Source of the DNA: Dactylis glomerata
Lineage: Eukaryota > Streptophyta > Magnoliopsida > Poales > Poaceae
Direction: 5' to 3'
Assembly (NCBI GenBank): GCA_007115705.1
Contig: QXEO01000222.1
Span: forward strand, 62,001 to 126,000
Length of the DNA: 64,000 bases
Shown: one piece after another, positions 54,073-64,000 of the stretch
Layout of the letters: every line of letters starts with the position of its first letter
How positions within the stretch are numbered: position 1 is the first letter of the stretch
Position numbers and translations under genes: made by a program
Notes under the pieces: generated by a model
What the model saw: only the letters and a program-made list of their open reading frames with translations
The model's database searches: none
Told to the model about the DNA's origin: nothing

Positions 54073-55997
54073 ATGAATTCGACGGCTTTTTCGCTTTTAG
54101 CCAACAGCAGTTCGGAACTCGACGGAAATCAAGAGATGGAGTTAACCATTGGAAGTTTGAGCATCATTATCGGGCCATCGGGTTCATCCCGCCTCTCGGA
54201 TTCGACGAAACCAGATCCGTCGGCAAACAAGCCCGAAACAGAGGAAACGTTGGAATCATCAGAAGACTCTTCCAGCGAGGTAAACTCGCCGGTCAGCTTC
54301 GAAAAAGCACCAATCGCAGAAGGCGACAAAATTCGGGAAAATTTCAACTCAGAAGAAAGAGCGTGTCAGACGCACAACAACGCAAAGGACTCCGCCGGGG
54401 GAAGCAGCGGCGTCTCCAAAGTACATCAGTTATGCGTTATTATCACTGAAGCAGAAGAAGAAAACAACAGTGAAGGAAGTAAAAAGGTTGACAAGCAAGT
54501 CGACAAAATGAAAGAACACAACAAAAAGGAAAAGAAGAAAGTCCACGTTTCGGCTGGCGAATGGAGAATGATCAAATCAGCTATCAATCATGGTACAGAA
54601 GTACCCGAAGGATCGAGAAGAGAAGTTCTAATGGGCTATCCGTATGCATTATACCAACACAGGAAGAAACTAAGGGAGGAAAGAGACATGGTTTTTCAAG
54701 ACAATAACAGTATATCAAGGGAAGAGTACTGGGAAGACTATAATGAAGATTCAGAGTACAGCAGAGAAAGGCACGGAGACCCAAAGCACAATAGAGGGGT
54801 GACGGCGCGCAGTGAAGAAGAAAGGTACTCAAGGAGCCCTACCCCACAGTCAGAAGAGGAGGAAGACGACCTCATATAAGAAATGCCAGAAGCAGCATTG
54901 GTAGCAGCACAAGCGTATTTACTAACTACAAGGCCAGAACCTGGGGACCCGCGAGAAGATATGCACCAAGCCGCGATACGAAGTCTTGGAATAGTGGAAA
55001 GCAAGATCAGGGAAAAAGACCTAGAGACAAAGTCGACAAGCTGCAAGGAAAAGGAGAAGTTCAGATACAACTTCGCAGATAACGAGTACAGCGAATCATC
55101 AGAAGAGGAAAGGCGACAGAAGAGGAAAGGCGACAGAAGAGGAAAGAGGACGCAAGAAATATAATAGCGCAAGCTCGAATAAACAAATCACGTCATGCTT
55201 GGAGGGAAGAAAATTATGAAGACGACGATAAAGAGATGGGTGCGTTATGCTTTACCCGCAGGGTTCGCAAAACGCGGGTACCCAAAGGATTCAAACTGCC
55301 ACACGACCAGCATAAGTATGACGGGTCACAAGAGCCTACCCTATGGTTATCAGACTATCTGCAGGTAGTATAGATATTGGGGGGAACAAAGGCGACTGCA
55401 ATGCAAAGTTTGTAGCTACACCTCACCGGCGCAGCACGGTCCTGGTTGAATACCCTACCCAACGAATCCATCGGAAGTTGGGGGGAACTCGAAAGTCAAT
55501 TCGCAAGAAATTTTCGTTCAACATACAAGCGCCCAGCATCACTGGAGGAAGTTAAGGCGTGCGTGCAGAGGAAAGGCGAAACTCTACGTTCTTATATACA
55601 ACGCTGGAGTATAATCAAAAACTCAGCAGAGGACGTCTCCGACAAACGAGCAATAGACGCCTTCACAGCCGGACTTCGTTGCTCAGATCTCGTGGAGGAA
55701 ATAGGAAGAACAAGACCTACGATAGTAGCCGAATTAATGGAACAAGCCAACAAATTCACTCATGGAGAGGACGCATATAACAACAAAAGAGGACGTTCAC
55801 CAGAAGTCAATAGAATAAGTAGACAGAGGAGACGATACCACAGCAGGGGTAACCAAGAAAGGCGAAGTCAGGTAGCCGCGGGCTACGTAGTAGAAGAAGA
55901 GGAAGGATATGAAAATAGGAGGTTTCAAGCAAAAGGAGTAGAAAAATCGAGATACTCTGGTCCTTCGGCCGAGGATATGCTACACGGACCTTGTTGA
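54073..55997 (+). pseudogene. gag: gag of the Tat-like gypsy element, broken
   Basis: Encodes the capsid. From ATG at 54073 the frame is Ser/Glu-rich and ends at TAA 54877-54879. It stays in frame beyond that until a 17-bp tandem duplication (unit AGGCGACAGAAGAGGAA, near 55105-55140), which shifts the frame; the second unit of the tandem lacks the duplication. The capsid core (L-H-L-T-G-A-A-R-S-W-L...S-W-G-E-L) lies at about 55416-55500, with TAG codons at 55371 and 55413 just before it. TGA at 55995 ends the segment just before a cysteine/histidine-rich region. Confidence 0.85.
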
Positions 55998-58900
55998 ATC
56001 CACTACGCATATCTCGACGGGAAAAGAGTCTCAAATCACCAGATGAAGGGTTGTAGAACATTCCTAAGGCTGCAAAGCACCATGGGCTCAAGCCAAGGAG
56101 GGAGGCAAGGAGAAAAACACAGAAGTCAAGGATATCAAATGCAAAGGCTAGCAAGGCACCTAGAGTCAAAAGTTTACATATCAGCCATGATTCAACCGGT
56201 GCCCAAGTCAAAGAAAGAGCGAAAGAGCATATCCAGGCAGGTAAACCTACCAATATCATCACCACCAGCTACCACAGAGTACCTACGGTGGTCAGATCAA
56301 CCAGTTAAGTTCAGTAGAGCAGACCACCCGAGTAAAGTTCCCAGGCCAGGCCACTCTTCTATGGTTTTAAAGGCGCAAATAGGAGGATACGACATCGGAA
56401 GAGTATTCATGGATGCAGGGAGTGGCATAAACTTAATATATGCTAGAACCTTAAAGGCAATGTGCATCTCGCTGTCGAGTCTGAAGCCAACAGATTGCTC
56501 CTTCCACGGAATAGTACCGGGAGCCGCAAACTACCCTTTGGGAAGAATAGAACTCGGCGTCTGCTTTGGCAGTAGTGGCAACTACCGAAGAGAGAAGCTG
56601 GAATTCGAAGTTATGGACTGGCCGTCACAATACCATGCAATCCTGGGGCGCCCAGCATTTGCAAAATTCATGGCAGTACCACACTACGCGTATCTTACGC
56701 TAAAAATTCCAGGACCCAAAGGAACAATTACAGTACAAGGGAGCTTTGAAGTAGCCAACACATGTGACAAAGAATTTAATAGGATGGCGCAAACCTTCGG
56801 CATGACAGCGGAATATGAGAGGTTAAAAGGAGAAACGGATCATAATGTGCTACCCGACGTGGGACGATCCCTGCTAGATCAGGCTTTCGACACAACTCAG
56901 GACTCGAAGAAAATCCAGGTCCATCCTACAGATCCAAACAAGACGACATCAATTGCGGTGAACTTGGATCCCGCATAGGAAGGCGCGCTCGTCGAGTTCC
57001 TCTGTGAGCGCTGGGAAATCTTCGCCTGGTGTCCATCGGACATGCCAGGGGTTCCCAGGGAACTCGTCGAGCACGCATTAAATGTAGATCCCAAGGCAAA
57101 GCCAGTCAAGCAACCATTGAGACGATTTGATGAACCTAAAAGGAAGGCGATAGCATCAGAATTGCACAGGCTAGAAAATGCCGGATTTATCAGAGAAATC
57201 AAAACTTCGAGTTGGGTATCGAACCCAGTCATAGTACCCAAGAAGAACACAGACGTATAAAGAGTATGTGTCGACTACACATCTCTCAATAAGCACTGTC
57301 CAAAGGATCCCTTCCCTCTACCCCGCATCGATCAGATAATTGATTCAACAGCGGGATGCGCCAGGCTTTCCTTTTTGGAAGCGTATTCTGGTTACAATCA
57401 GATCAAATTGAAGAAAGAAGACGAAGAAAAGATGGCCTTCATCACACCTTACAGAGTGTTTTGCTACCAAGTAATGTCGTTCGGCCTTAAAAATGCAGGA
57501 GCAACTTATCAGCAGATGATGCAAAACTGCCTCGGAAGCCAAATAGGACGCAACATCCAAGTCTACATTGATGATGTAGTCATCACCACAAGAGAGGAGA
57601 AATCTTTAATCAGCGACTTGGCAGAAACCTTCGACAACCTGAGTAGGTACAAGCTTAAGCTTAACCCGACAAAGTGTTCCTTCGGTGTATCAGCAGGACA
57701 ACTTTTGGGGTTCTTGGTATCAACATGAGGAATAGAGGCAAACCCAGAGAAGATTCAAGCAATCTTAACAATGGGGAAACCCACGAAACTACATGACGTA
57801 CAGAAACTCGCAGGACGCGTCGCGGCACTAAGTCGCTTCGTTGCTCGACTAGGGGAGAAGGCGCTTCCTTTTTATGCACTTATGAAGAAGTCAGATGATA
57901 AATTTGAATGGACAGAAGAAGCAGACGCAGTGTTTGCACAGTTGAAAAAAGTGCTTTCCACGCCACCAGTGCTGGTCGCACCAAAAGAAAAAGAACCACT
58001 GCTATTGTACATCGCCGCAACCCATCAGGTGGTGAGTACAGTATTAGTAGTCGAAAGAAGCGAAGAAGGAAAAGCGCACGGCGTCCAAAGGCCGATATAT
58101 TTCATCAGTGAAGTATTATCTCCAACAAAACAGAGGTACCCGCATTATCAGAAGCTTGCATATAGTGTTTTCACAACTGCACGAAAACTGCGACAGTACT
58201 TTGCGGTCCACCCAATTATAGTGGTCAATGAAGCGCCACTATCGAACATATTGAACAATCCTTGAGCAACAGGACGTGTCTCTTTGTGGGGAATCGAGTT
58301 ATCTCCCATGGACATCACGTACGAAAAAAGGAAGGCGATTAAGTCACAAGTCTTGCCAGATTTTACGGCAGAATGGCTGGAGCTGCAAAGCACGGGACCA
58401 CCAGACTTATCCAGTACTTGGACAATGTACTTCGACGGTTCTAAGAGAGTTCAAGGTGCAGGCGCAGGAGTGGTCTTGATATCGCCCCATGGCGACAAAT
58501 TAAAGTATGTCTTAAGGATGAGCTTTCCACAAGCTTCTAATAACGAAGCAGAATACGAGGCTTTATTGCACGGTATGAAGATGGCCAAAGCATGCGGAGC
58601 AACTCGCCTAAAAATATTCGGAGATTCCAACCTTGTTGTCCAGCAAGTTATGAACAGGTGTGACACAATCAATGATAACATGATGGCCTACAAGAATTTA
58701 TATCATTATCTCGAGGGAACATTCGATGGATGCGAAGTCTCGCATATAAGCAGGAATAGTAATGACGAAGCCGACAATTTGGCAAATATTGGGTCACAGT
58801 GCTTACCCGTGCCATCCGGAGTATTTTGGGAAGAAATAGTAGAAAGATCAATAAAAAGTGGAAAAAGTTCGACTACTGCAGCAGACTCGGGGGCTACGTC

Positions 58901-60170
58901 GGAGCCAGAGGAGGTCATGATGATAGAAGAAACATGGATGCAGCCATATCTTGCATACATGATAAATAAACAATTACCAGAAGATGCAGTGAAGGCCAAG
59001 AGGATAACTCGAAGATCGAAAGCGTTTGTCGTGTTGCAGGGGAAGTTATACAAGAAGAGTATTACCGGCGTTTTGCAGCGTTGTGTAACGCCCCAGGAAG
59101 GACAAACAATACTAAAAGACATACACGGTGGAGTGTGCGGCCATCATGCTAGCAGCAGAACAATAGCAGCAAAGGCTTTCCGAGCAGGATTTTATTGGCT
59201 AACAGCCATCGAAGACGCAAAAGATATAGTTCAAAAGTGTGAAGCATGTCAAAGATTTGCATCTAGACCGCATGCACCAGCAGCAGAGCTACAAACAATA
59301 CCATTGTCTTGGCCCTTTGCGCAATGGGGCCTCGATATGGTGGGAAAATTGCACAAGTCTTGGCCAGGAGGACATGTCTACATGCTAGTGGCAGTCGATA
59401 AATTTACCAAGTGGGTGGAAGCGGCCCCGGTAACAACTCAAGATTCTACAGCAGCAATCAGCTTCATCAAGTCAATAGTATTCCGTTTTGGTGTACCATA
59501 TAGCATCATCACAGACAACGGGACAAATTTCACTTCAAAGGAATTCAAGAGTTATTGCGAAGGACTAGGGATCAAGCTCAAATTCGCATCTGTGGCGCAC
59601 CCGAAGACAAATGGGCAAGTTGAAAAATCCAACGGCCTGATATGTAGTGGGATAAAAAAGAGGCTCTTAGCACCTCTCGAGAAAGCCAAGATCGCTTGGG
59701 TAGAAGAGTTGCCCACCGTTCTTTGGAGCCTAAGAACTACGCCTAACGCAGCAACTCAAGAAACTCCTTTCTTCCTGGTCCATGGCGCAGAAGCCGTGCT
59801 TCCAGTCGAAGTTACACACGAGGCCCCAAGAGTGATGGCATATGACGAGACAACATCGACAGAAGCACTGCAAAACGATGTCGATGCACTAGATGAAGCA
59901 AGGGACAAGGCATTAGAAAGAGCCACGCAGTATCAACAGAATCTACGAAACTACCACAGTAGTCGAGTTCGTCCACGATCCTTCATGGTGGGAAACCTAG
60001 TTTTGCGACTCAGGCAAGACAGCCATGGCAAATTGGAGTCCCCTTGGGTGGGACCCTACATCGTCACAGAAGTAATTCCAGGAGGAGCATATCGACTACA
60101 AGACAAGAAGACAGGAAAAGACGAGAGTAATCCGTGGAATGCGGAGCAGCTACGACGTTTTTACGCGTAG
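55998..60170 (+). pseudogene. pol: pol of the Tat-like gypsy element, one frame with five stops counting 55995
   Basis: Protease has V-F-M-D-A-G-S-G near 56408. Reverse transcriptase has Y-S-G-Y-N-Q-I and the catalytic Y-I-D-D at about 57566. RNase H has F-D-G-S-K near 58431 and E-A-E-Y-E-A-L. Integrase has an H-H-C-C zinc domain (about 59133-59253), and the D,D,E core shows L-D-M-V, T-D-N-G-T and G-Q-V-E. All are in one frame. Stops are TAG 56976, TAA 57258, TGA 57726 and TGA 58263 in addition to TGA 55995. From 58284 to 60170, RNase H plus integrase is open for 628 codons. The catalytic residues remain, so decay is recent. Several stops fit CGA-to-TGA or CAG-to-TAG change. Confidence 0.88.
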
Positions 60171-60586
60171 AATAAATCTAGTGGTATCATTAAACTCGAG
60201 TTAACCTTCTGAATCCAGAACATGAGGCCATAGGTCGGGTTCTTTGGGTTAAACTCGACAAAATTGTATAAGTATTTCTACTTCTCCGCTCGGGGGCTTC
60301 AACCCTCGGGTCGTACGAACGAAATTTCTATCGCGACATGGAGACCTTTTTCACTATAAAGGTTGTGCAGACAAGCCGATAATATTCAAACAATTTGGTT
60401 CACAAAAGAACCCGATATTCTTCATACCAATTGGTTCGCAAAGAACCCGATATATCTCAAGCATACCTCAGAACAGTGACTTGTTTTCATGGGACTAGCA
60501 AAACCGTCAAAGTAGAGTACGAATATTCATTACATATAACACGGCGGCAAGGACATTGTCAAGCGAAATTACATAAAAAGAAGATC
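60171..60586 (+). other. 3' region after pol
   Basis: No coding sequence seen on the sense strand. Contains repeated GGTTC.CAAA.GAACCCGATAT units (about 60398-60450) and lies downstream of the antisense gene. Confidence 0.5.
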
Positions 60587-61165
60587 CTAATGGAAGTGGA
60601 CTTCAGCTTCGTACTTCTTCTGGCACTGGGTGCCGTCATAGATCTTCACGTCGAACTTCGACGTGCCGATGTGGAAGTCGAAGGCCATGAAGAAGCCTTG
60701 GTGGATGTCGTGGTCTTCTGCAAATTGTGACCAGCCACCTCTCAAGTACTGCTCGCCGTCGCCATCATACCAAACCTCCACCTCGTATGGAGTCCCACTG
60801 CCAGACTGTTCACGGAGAACCGCTTCCCGCAGTTCCCGCCCATCCATGAACTTGGTGAAATTCAGCGGAAGACGCTGAATCTCACAGCACTGTGCCATAG
60901 CAATGCAAAAGAAGGAAAAGATTCTGGGAGGAGCAGTGGGAGCAGCAGGAGGAGGGGCGCTTGAACCTGGCGCAACACCAGTCACTTTGGGCTTATTTTT
61001 GCTCCCAGGTGGGCGACCGGGACGACGTTTGGCCGGAACGGCCAATGACGACCCTGCGGCGGCCGGAGTTGCGTTGTTCTTGTTCTTGCTTCCACGAGGG
61101 CGACCTCGACCTCGCGGCATCACCGGAGAGCCAAGGTTCAGACGGGAACCATCTGCATCAGCCAT
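60587..61165 (-). CDS. Antisense AT-hook plus B3-like DNA-binding protein in a gypsy element
   Basis: A 192-codon intact frame antisense to the retroelement. I start at ATG 61165 (CACATGGCT) because it follows a plant-like leader (CTAGGGTTTTCCTAGCC) and a TATA box about 100 bp upstream; the frame could extend 38 codons further. Two AT-hooks, R-G-R-P-R-G and P-G-R-P-P-G, are at about residues 20-25 and 49-54. A C-terminal region of about 95 residues (from L-P-L-N-F at 99) has a B3-like pattern with G-G-W-x-x-F and F-D-F-H-I...F-D-V-K-I-Y-D. Both bind DNA in other plant proteins. Such antisense genes are known in Tat-lineage elements, but this domain combination is inference from motifs. Confidence 0.7.
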   Translation of the reverse strand: MADADGSRLNLGSPVMPRGRGRPRGSKNKNNATPAAAGSSLAVPAKRRPGRPPGSKNKPKVTGVAPGSSAPPPAAPTAPPRIFSFFCIAMAQCCEIQRLPLNFTKFMDGRELREAVLREQSGSGTPYEVEVWYDGDGEQYLRGGWSQFAEDHDIHQGFFMAFDFHIGTSKFDVKIYDGTQCQKKYEAEVHFH

Positions 61166-62209
61166 GTGGACAAAGGAAAAGGCTAGGAAAACCCTAGATG
61201 GAGGGAGAAGATGATGCGGCGGCGGAGGAATCTCATTAGGGTTTTTACCCTTGCCAGAAGGTGCTTTATTTATAAGCACGTATTATCGGGCCCCCGTGCT
61301 AAAGCAAGGCCCGTAAACATATTTTACAATAGGAGTTAAATTCTGCACACAGCAGACGATAATACCAAAGAGAAAAAACAAGAAGAGGAGACTGTGGTCG
61401 CATGATATGAAAACCTCGACTTGGACTCGGGGGCTTGCAAACAGTAGACGTTAACAGGAGGAAGAAGAACTGAACTTTGAGTCTATGCTTGACTACAAGT
61501 ATCCAAACATAGCCTCGGGGGCTACTCCCATCGGGAGCGCTGAGCGCGCACCCGATAGAGGATGAGATAATCAATAGTGCAGATGAAGAAAGATTGTCAT
61601 ACAAACTTCGATTACATAGTCGACGAAATACAAAGAAATTACTCCCATCGGGAGCGAAGAAGTTAATTTAAAGTCTGAAATTCTTTGATTTTATCAGTCA
61701 AAAACTTGGCTGCGACATAAGATTCTCGAGTTGCGTTATCGCAATGAAACTCGAATGCCGTGATTTATCGCGAAGGTAAGACCCCGGGATCTGTCCTGTG
61801 TGGCCTGGTATACGCACATGGATGCGCTCTGCTGGTATGTATCCGTGTCTACGACGCGAAGAAAATCCTGGTGGACGCACTGGGTACCCTGAGAATCACT
61901 GGGATTCATTCTTTGTAAGTCCTAAATGCGGCAAAAGAGTGGGTTTGACCGGTATCCCGAATTCAAGTCCAAGGGGATTGAATTTGAAGTAGGTGACAAG
62001 TATCTGTTCCGGCAGTTAACTGACCTCTTGATCCGTCTGAGTTGTCAGGCTTGTTCATCAAAACCCCTTGCGAAAGAATATCATGAAAATAAGTCGAAAG
62101 ACCAAGTCGAAGATTTGAAGATAAGAAGTCGAAGAATTGATCAAGTCGAAGATTTAAAGATTAGAGATTCAACCCGAATCTGCAATTCTGGTAGAATCTC
62201 AGGGGCTAC
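61166..62209 (-). other. Antisense leader, TATA box and 3' UTR of the gypsy element
   Basis: The minus strand contains TATAAATA at 61267-61274 and a pyrimidine-rich leader to 61166. On the sense strand, GGGGCTTGCAAAC (about 61430) and GGGGGCTACTCCCATCGGGAGCG (about 61517) are recurring phrases, and the segment ends at a purine-rich tract near 62198 before the LTR at 62210. No other gene seen. Confidence 0.5.
61267..61274 (-). promoter_or_regulatory. TATA box of the antisense AT-hook/B3 gene
   Basis: TATAAATA on the minus strand in the context CTTATAAATAAAG, about 100 bp upstream of ATG 61165. Confidence 0.55.
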
Positions 62210-62543
62210 TGACAAGGGTATAGTTAATAGAGCCCTTTAGTTGAGTACCCCTAAGGCCCGTATAGCTAGGCCCAATTGTAATGATAGTCGAATACGAGTT
62301 CCTATCGTATGTCGATATTGTAATATGTATCGGACCCTACCCGATCCTTGAGACCTGGCCACCTATATAAAGGGGCCAGGAGGGGACGGTGTAGGCCAGA
62401 TTGAAAGCAAGCCAGGTAAAACACCCAAGTTTACTTTTGACGCATACCTATTTCGACTAACTTTACCTTCGAGTTCATCCGACGCCCTATCTCCCCGATC
62501 CTAAGTCCTTCATCTAGGACATTTGTCGAGTTAACCCTCGTCA
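62210..62543 (+). repeat. LTR 2, shared by two gypsy units
   Basis: 334 bp with TATATAAAG at 62364-62372 and terminal CCCTCGTCA. It is followed by another primer site (62545) and gag, so it serves as the 3' LTR of one unit and the 5' LTR of the next. Confidence 0.9.
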
Positions 62544-62579
62544 ATTGGCGCCGACCGTGGGGATCTGGGCGTTGGAATC

Positions 62580-64000
62580 ATGAATTCGACGGCTTTTTCG
62601 CTTTTAGCCAACAGCAGTTCGGAACTCGACGGAAATCAAGAGATGGAGTTAACCATTGGAAGTTTGAGCATCATTATCGGGCCATCGGGTTCATCCCGCC
62701 TCTCGGATTCGACGAAACCAGATCCGTCGGCAAACAAGCCCGAAACAGAGGAAACGTTGGAATCATCAGAAGACTCTTCCAGCGAGGTAAACTCGCCGGT
62801 CAGCTTCGAAAAAGCACCAATCGCAGAAGGCAACAAAATTCAGGAAAATTTCGACTCAGAAGAAAGAGCGTGTCAGACGCACAACAACGCAAAGGACTCC
62901 GCCGGGGGAAGCAGCGGCGTCTCCAAAGTACATCAGTTATGCGTTATTATCACTGAAGCAGAAGAAGAAAACAACAGCGAAGGAAGTAAAAAGGTTGACA
63001 AGCAAGTCGACAAAATGAAAGAACACAACAAAAAGGAAAAGGAGAAAGTCCACGTTTCGGCTGGCGAATGGAGAATGATCAAATCAGCTATCAATCATGG
63101 TACAGAAGTACCCGAAGGATCGAGAAGAGAAGTTCTAATGGGCTATCAGTATGCATTATACCAACACAGGAAGAAACTAAGGGAGGAAAGAGACATGGTT
63201 TTTCAAGACAATAATAGTATATCAAGGGAAGAGTACTGGGAAGACTATAATGAAGATTCAGAGTACAGCAGAGAAAGGCACGGAGACCCAAAGCACAATA
63301 GAGGGGTGACGGCGCGCAGTGAAGAAGAAAGGTACTCAAGGAGCCCTACCCCACAGTCAGAAGAGGAGGAAGACAACCTCATATAAGAAACGCCAGAAGC
63401 AGCATTGGTAGCAGCACAAGCGTATTTACTAACTACAAGGCCAGAACCTGGGGACCCGCGAGAAGATATGCATCAAGCCGCGATACGAAGTCTTGGAATA
63501 GTGGAAAGCAAGATCAGGGAAAAAGACCTAGAGACAAAGTCGACAAGCTGCAAGGAAAAGGAGAAGTTCAGATACAACTTCGCAGATAACGAGTACAGCG
63601 AATCATCAGAAGAGGAAAGGCGACAGAAGAGGAAAGAGGACGCAAGAAATATAATAGCGCAAGCTCGAATAAACAAATCACGTCATGCTTGGAGGGAAGA
63701 AAATTATGAAGACGACGATAAAGAGATGGGTGCGTTATGCTTTACCCGCAGGGTTCGCAAAACGCGGGTACCCAAAGGATTCAAACTGCCACATGACCAG
63801 CATAAGTATGACGGGTCACAAGAGCCTACCCTATGGTTATCAGACTATCTGCAGGTAGTATAGATATTGGGGGGAACAAAGGCGACTGCAATGCAAAGTT
63901 TGTAGCTACACCTCACCGGCGCAGCACGGTCCTGGTTGAATACCCTACCCAACGAATCCATCGGAAGTTGGGGGGAACTCGAAAGTCAATTCGCAAGAAA
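62580..64000 (+). pseudogene. gag: gag of the second gypsy unit, 5' part
   Basis: Nearly identical to 54073-55500. It shares the TAA (63384-63386), the TAG at 63861-63863 and a later TAG at about 63903 with the first unit, but lacks the 17-bp duplication. It runs off the window. The shared stops show that both units descend from one already damaged copy, or that the stops were tolerated in a family moved in trans. Confidence 0.85.

Larger units (their letters stand above)
53703..62543 (+). mobile_element. Tat/RIRE2-like gypsy element, first unit of a tandem
   Basis: LTRs 53703-54036 and 62210-62543 are 334 bp each, with 10-bp inverted ends TGACAAGGGT / ACCCTTGTCA (the second has one change). 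I count seven differences between them. The primer site TTGGCGCCGACCGTGGGGA follows at 54038-54056. Gene order gag-protease-RT-RNase H-integrase is gypsy. An antisense gene lies between pol and the second LTR. After 62543 there is another primer site and gag instead of flanking DNA, so the element is part of an LTR-internal-LTR-internal tandem. The right boundary is outside the window. Confidence 0.9.

Noticed and set aside
57345..57879. Minus-strand ORFs under pol
   Set aside because: Shadow frames of the reverse transcriptase and RNase H coding region.

Overview
The window looks like a piece of a large, repeat-rich grass genome, most probably Triticeae (wheat, Aegilops or barley group). The reasons are nested Ty3/gypsy elements with tRNA-Asp type primer sites and TGATACGTC-N-ACGTATC termini, a CACTA element with AGTCCCGG subterminal repeats, Stowaway MITEs (CTCCCTCC ends), Helitrons and a plant LINE. 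I see no bacterial-style operons, rRNA, tRNA or CRISPR. Family names would need a TREP/RepeatMasker search; I assign lineages only from motifs.

Layout. 1-2617 and 2618-13417: a minus-strand long-LTR element (Met-tRNA primer site), interrupted by a complete Athila-type gypsy element that lacks pol (2988-12470, target-site duplication CATTG). 13418-17504: a retroelement fragment carrying a five-exon gene of the 'putative gypsy type transposon' (PF04195-like) family, cut off at a single N (17505). 17506-23335: a palindrome with two 1,695-bp arms and a 2,440-bp spacer. Each arm holds the 3' part of a plant DUF4228/PADRE gene, a MITE and a partial LTR. 23116-27819: a 4.7-kb solo LTR (duplication GGGGG). 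27928-35021: a non-autonomous minus-strand gypsy element (duplication ACATG). 35248-37247: an exactly 2-kb CACTA element (duplication TCT) that has captured a 3'-5' exonuclease gene.

37248-45772 is less dense: two Stowaway MITEs and two related Helitrons. 45912-50347 is a plant LINE with broken ORF1 and ORF2, cut by a truncated minus-strand relative of the first gypsy element (50348-52777). From 53703 to the end lies a Tat/RIRE2-like gypsy element arranged LTR-internal-LTR-internal. Its gag-pol carries eight in-frame stops, while an antisense gene with two AT-hooks and a B3-like domain remains open.

Read through the insertions, the only host gene I can support is the minus-strand PADRE gene starting at 35037. 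Removing the LTR element, the solo LTR and one copy of each duplication leaves 554 nt in one open frame (184 codons). A MITE sits at its 3' end and the CACTA element is just upstream of its TATA box. The other coding regions belong to, or are carried by, mobile elements.
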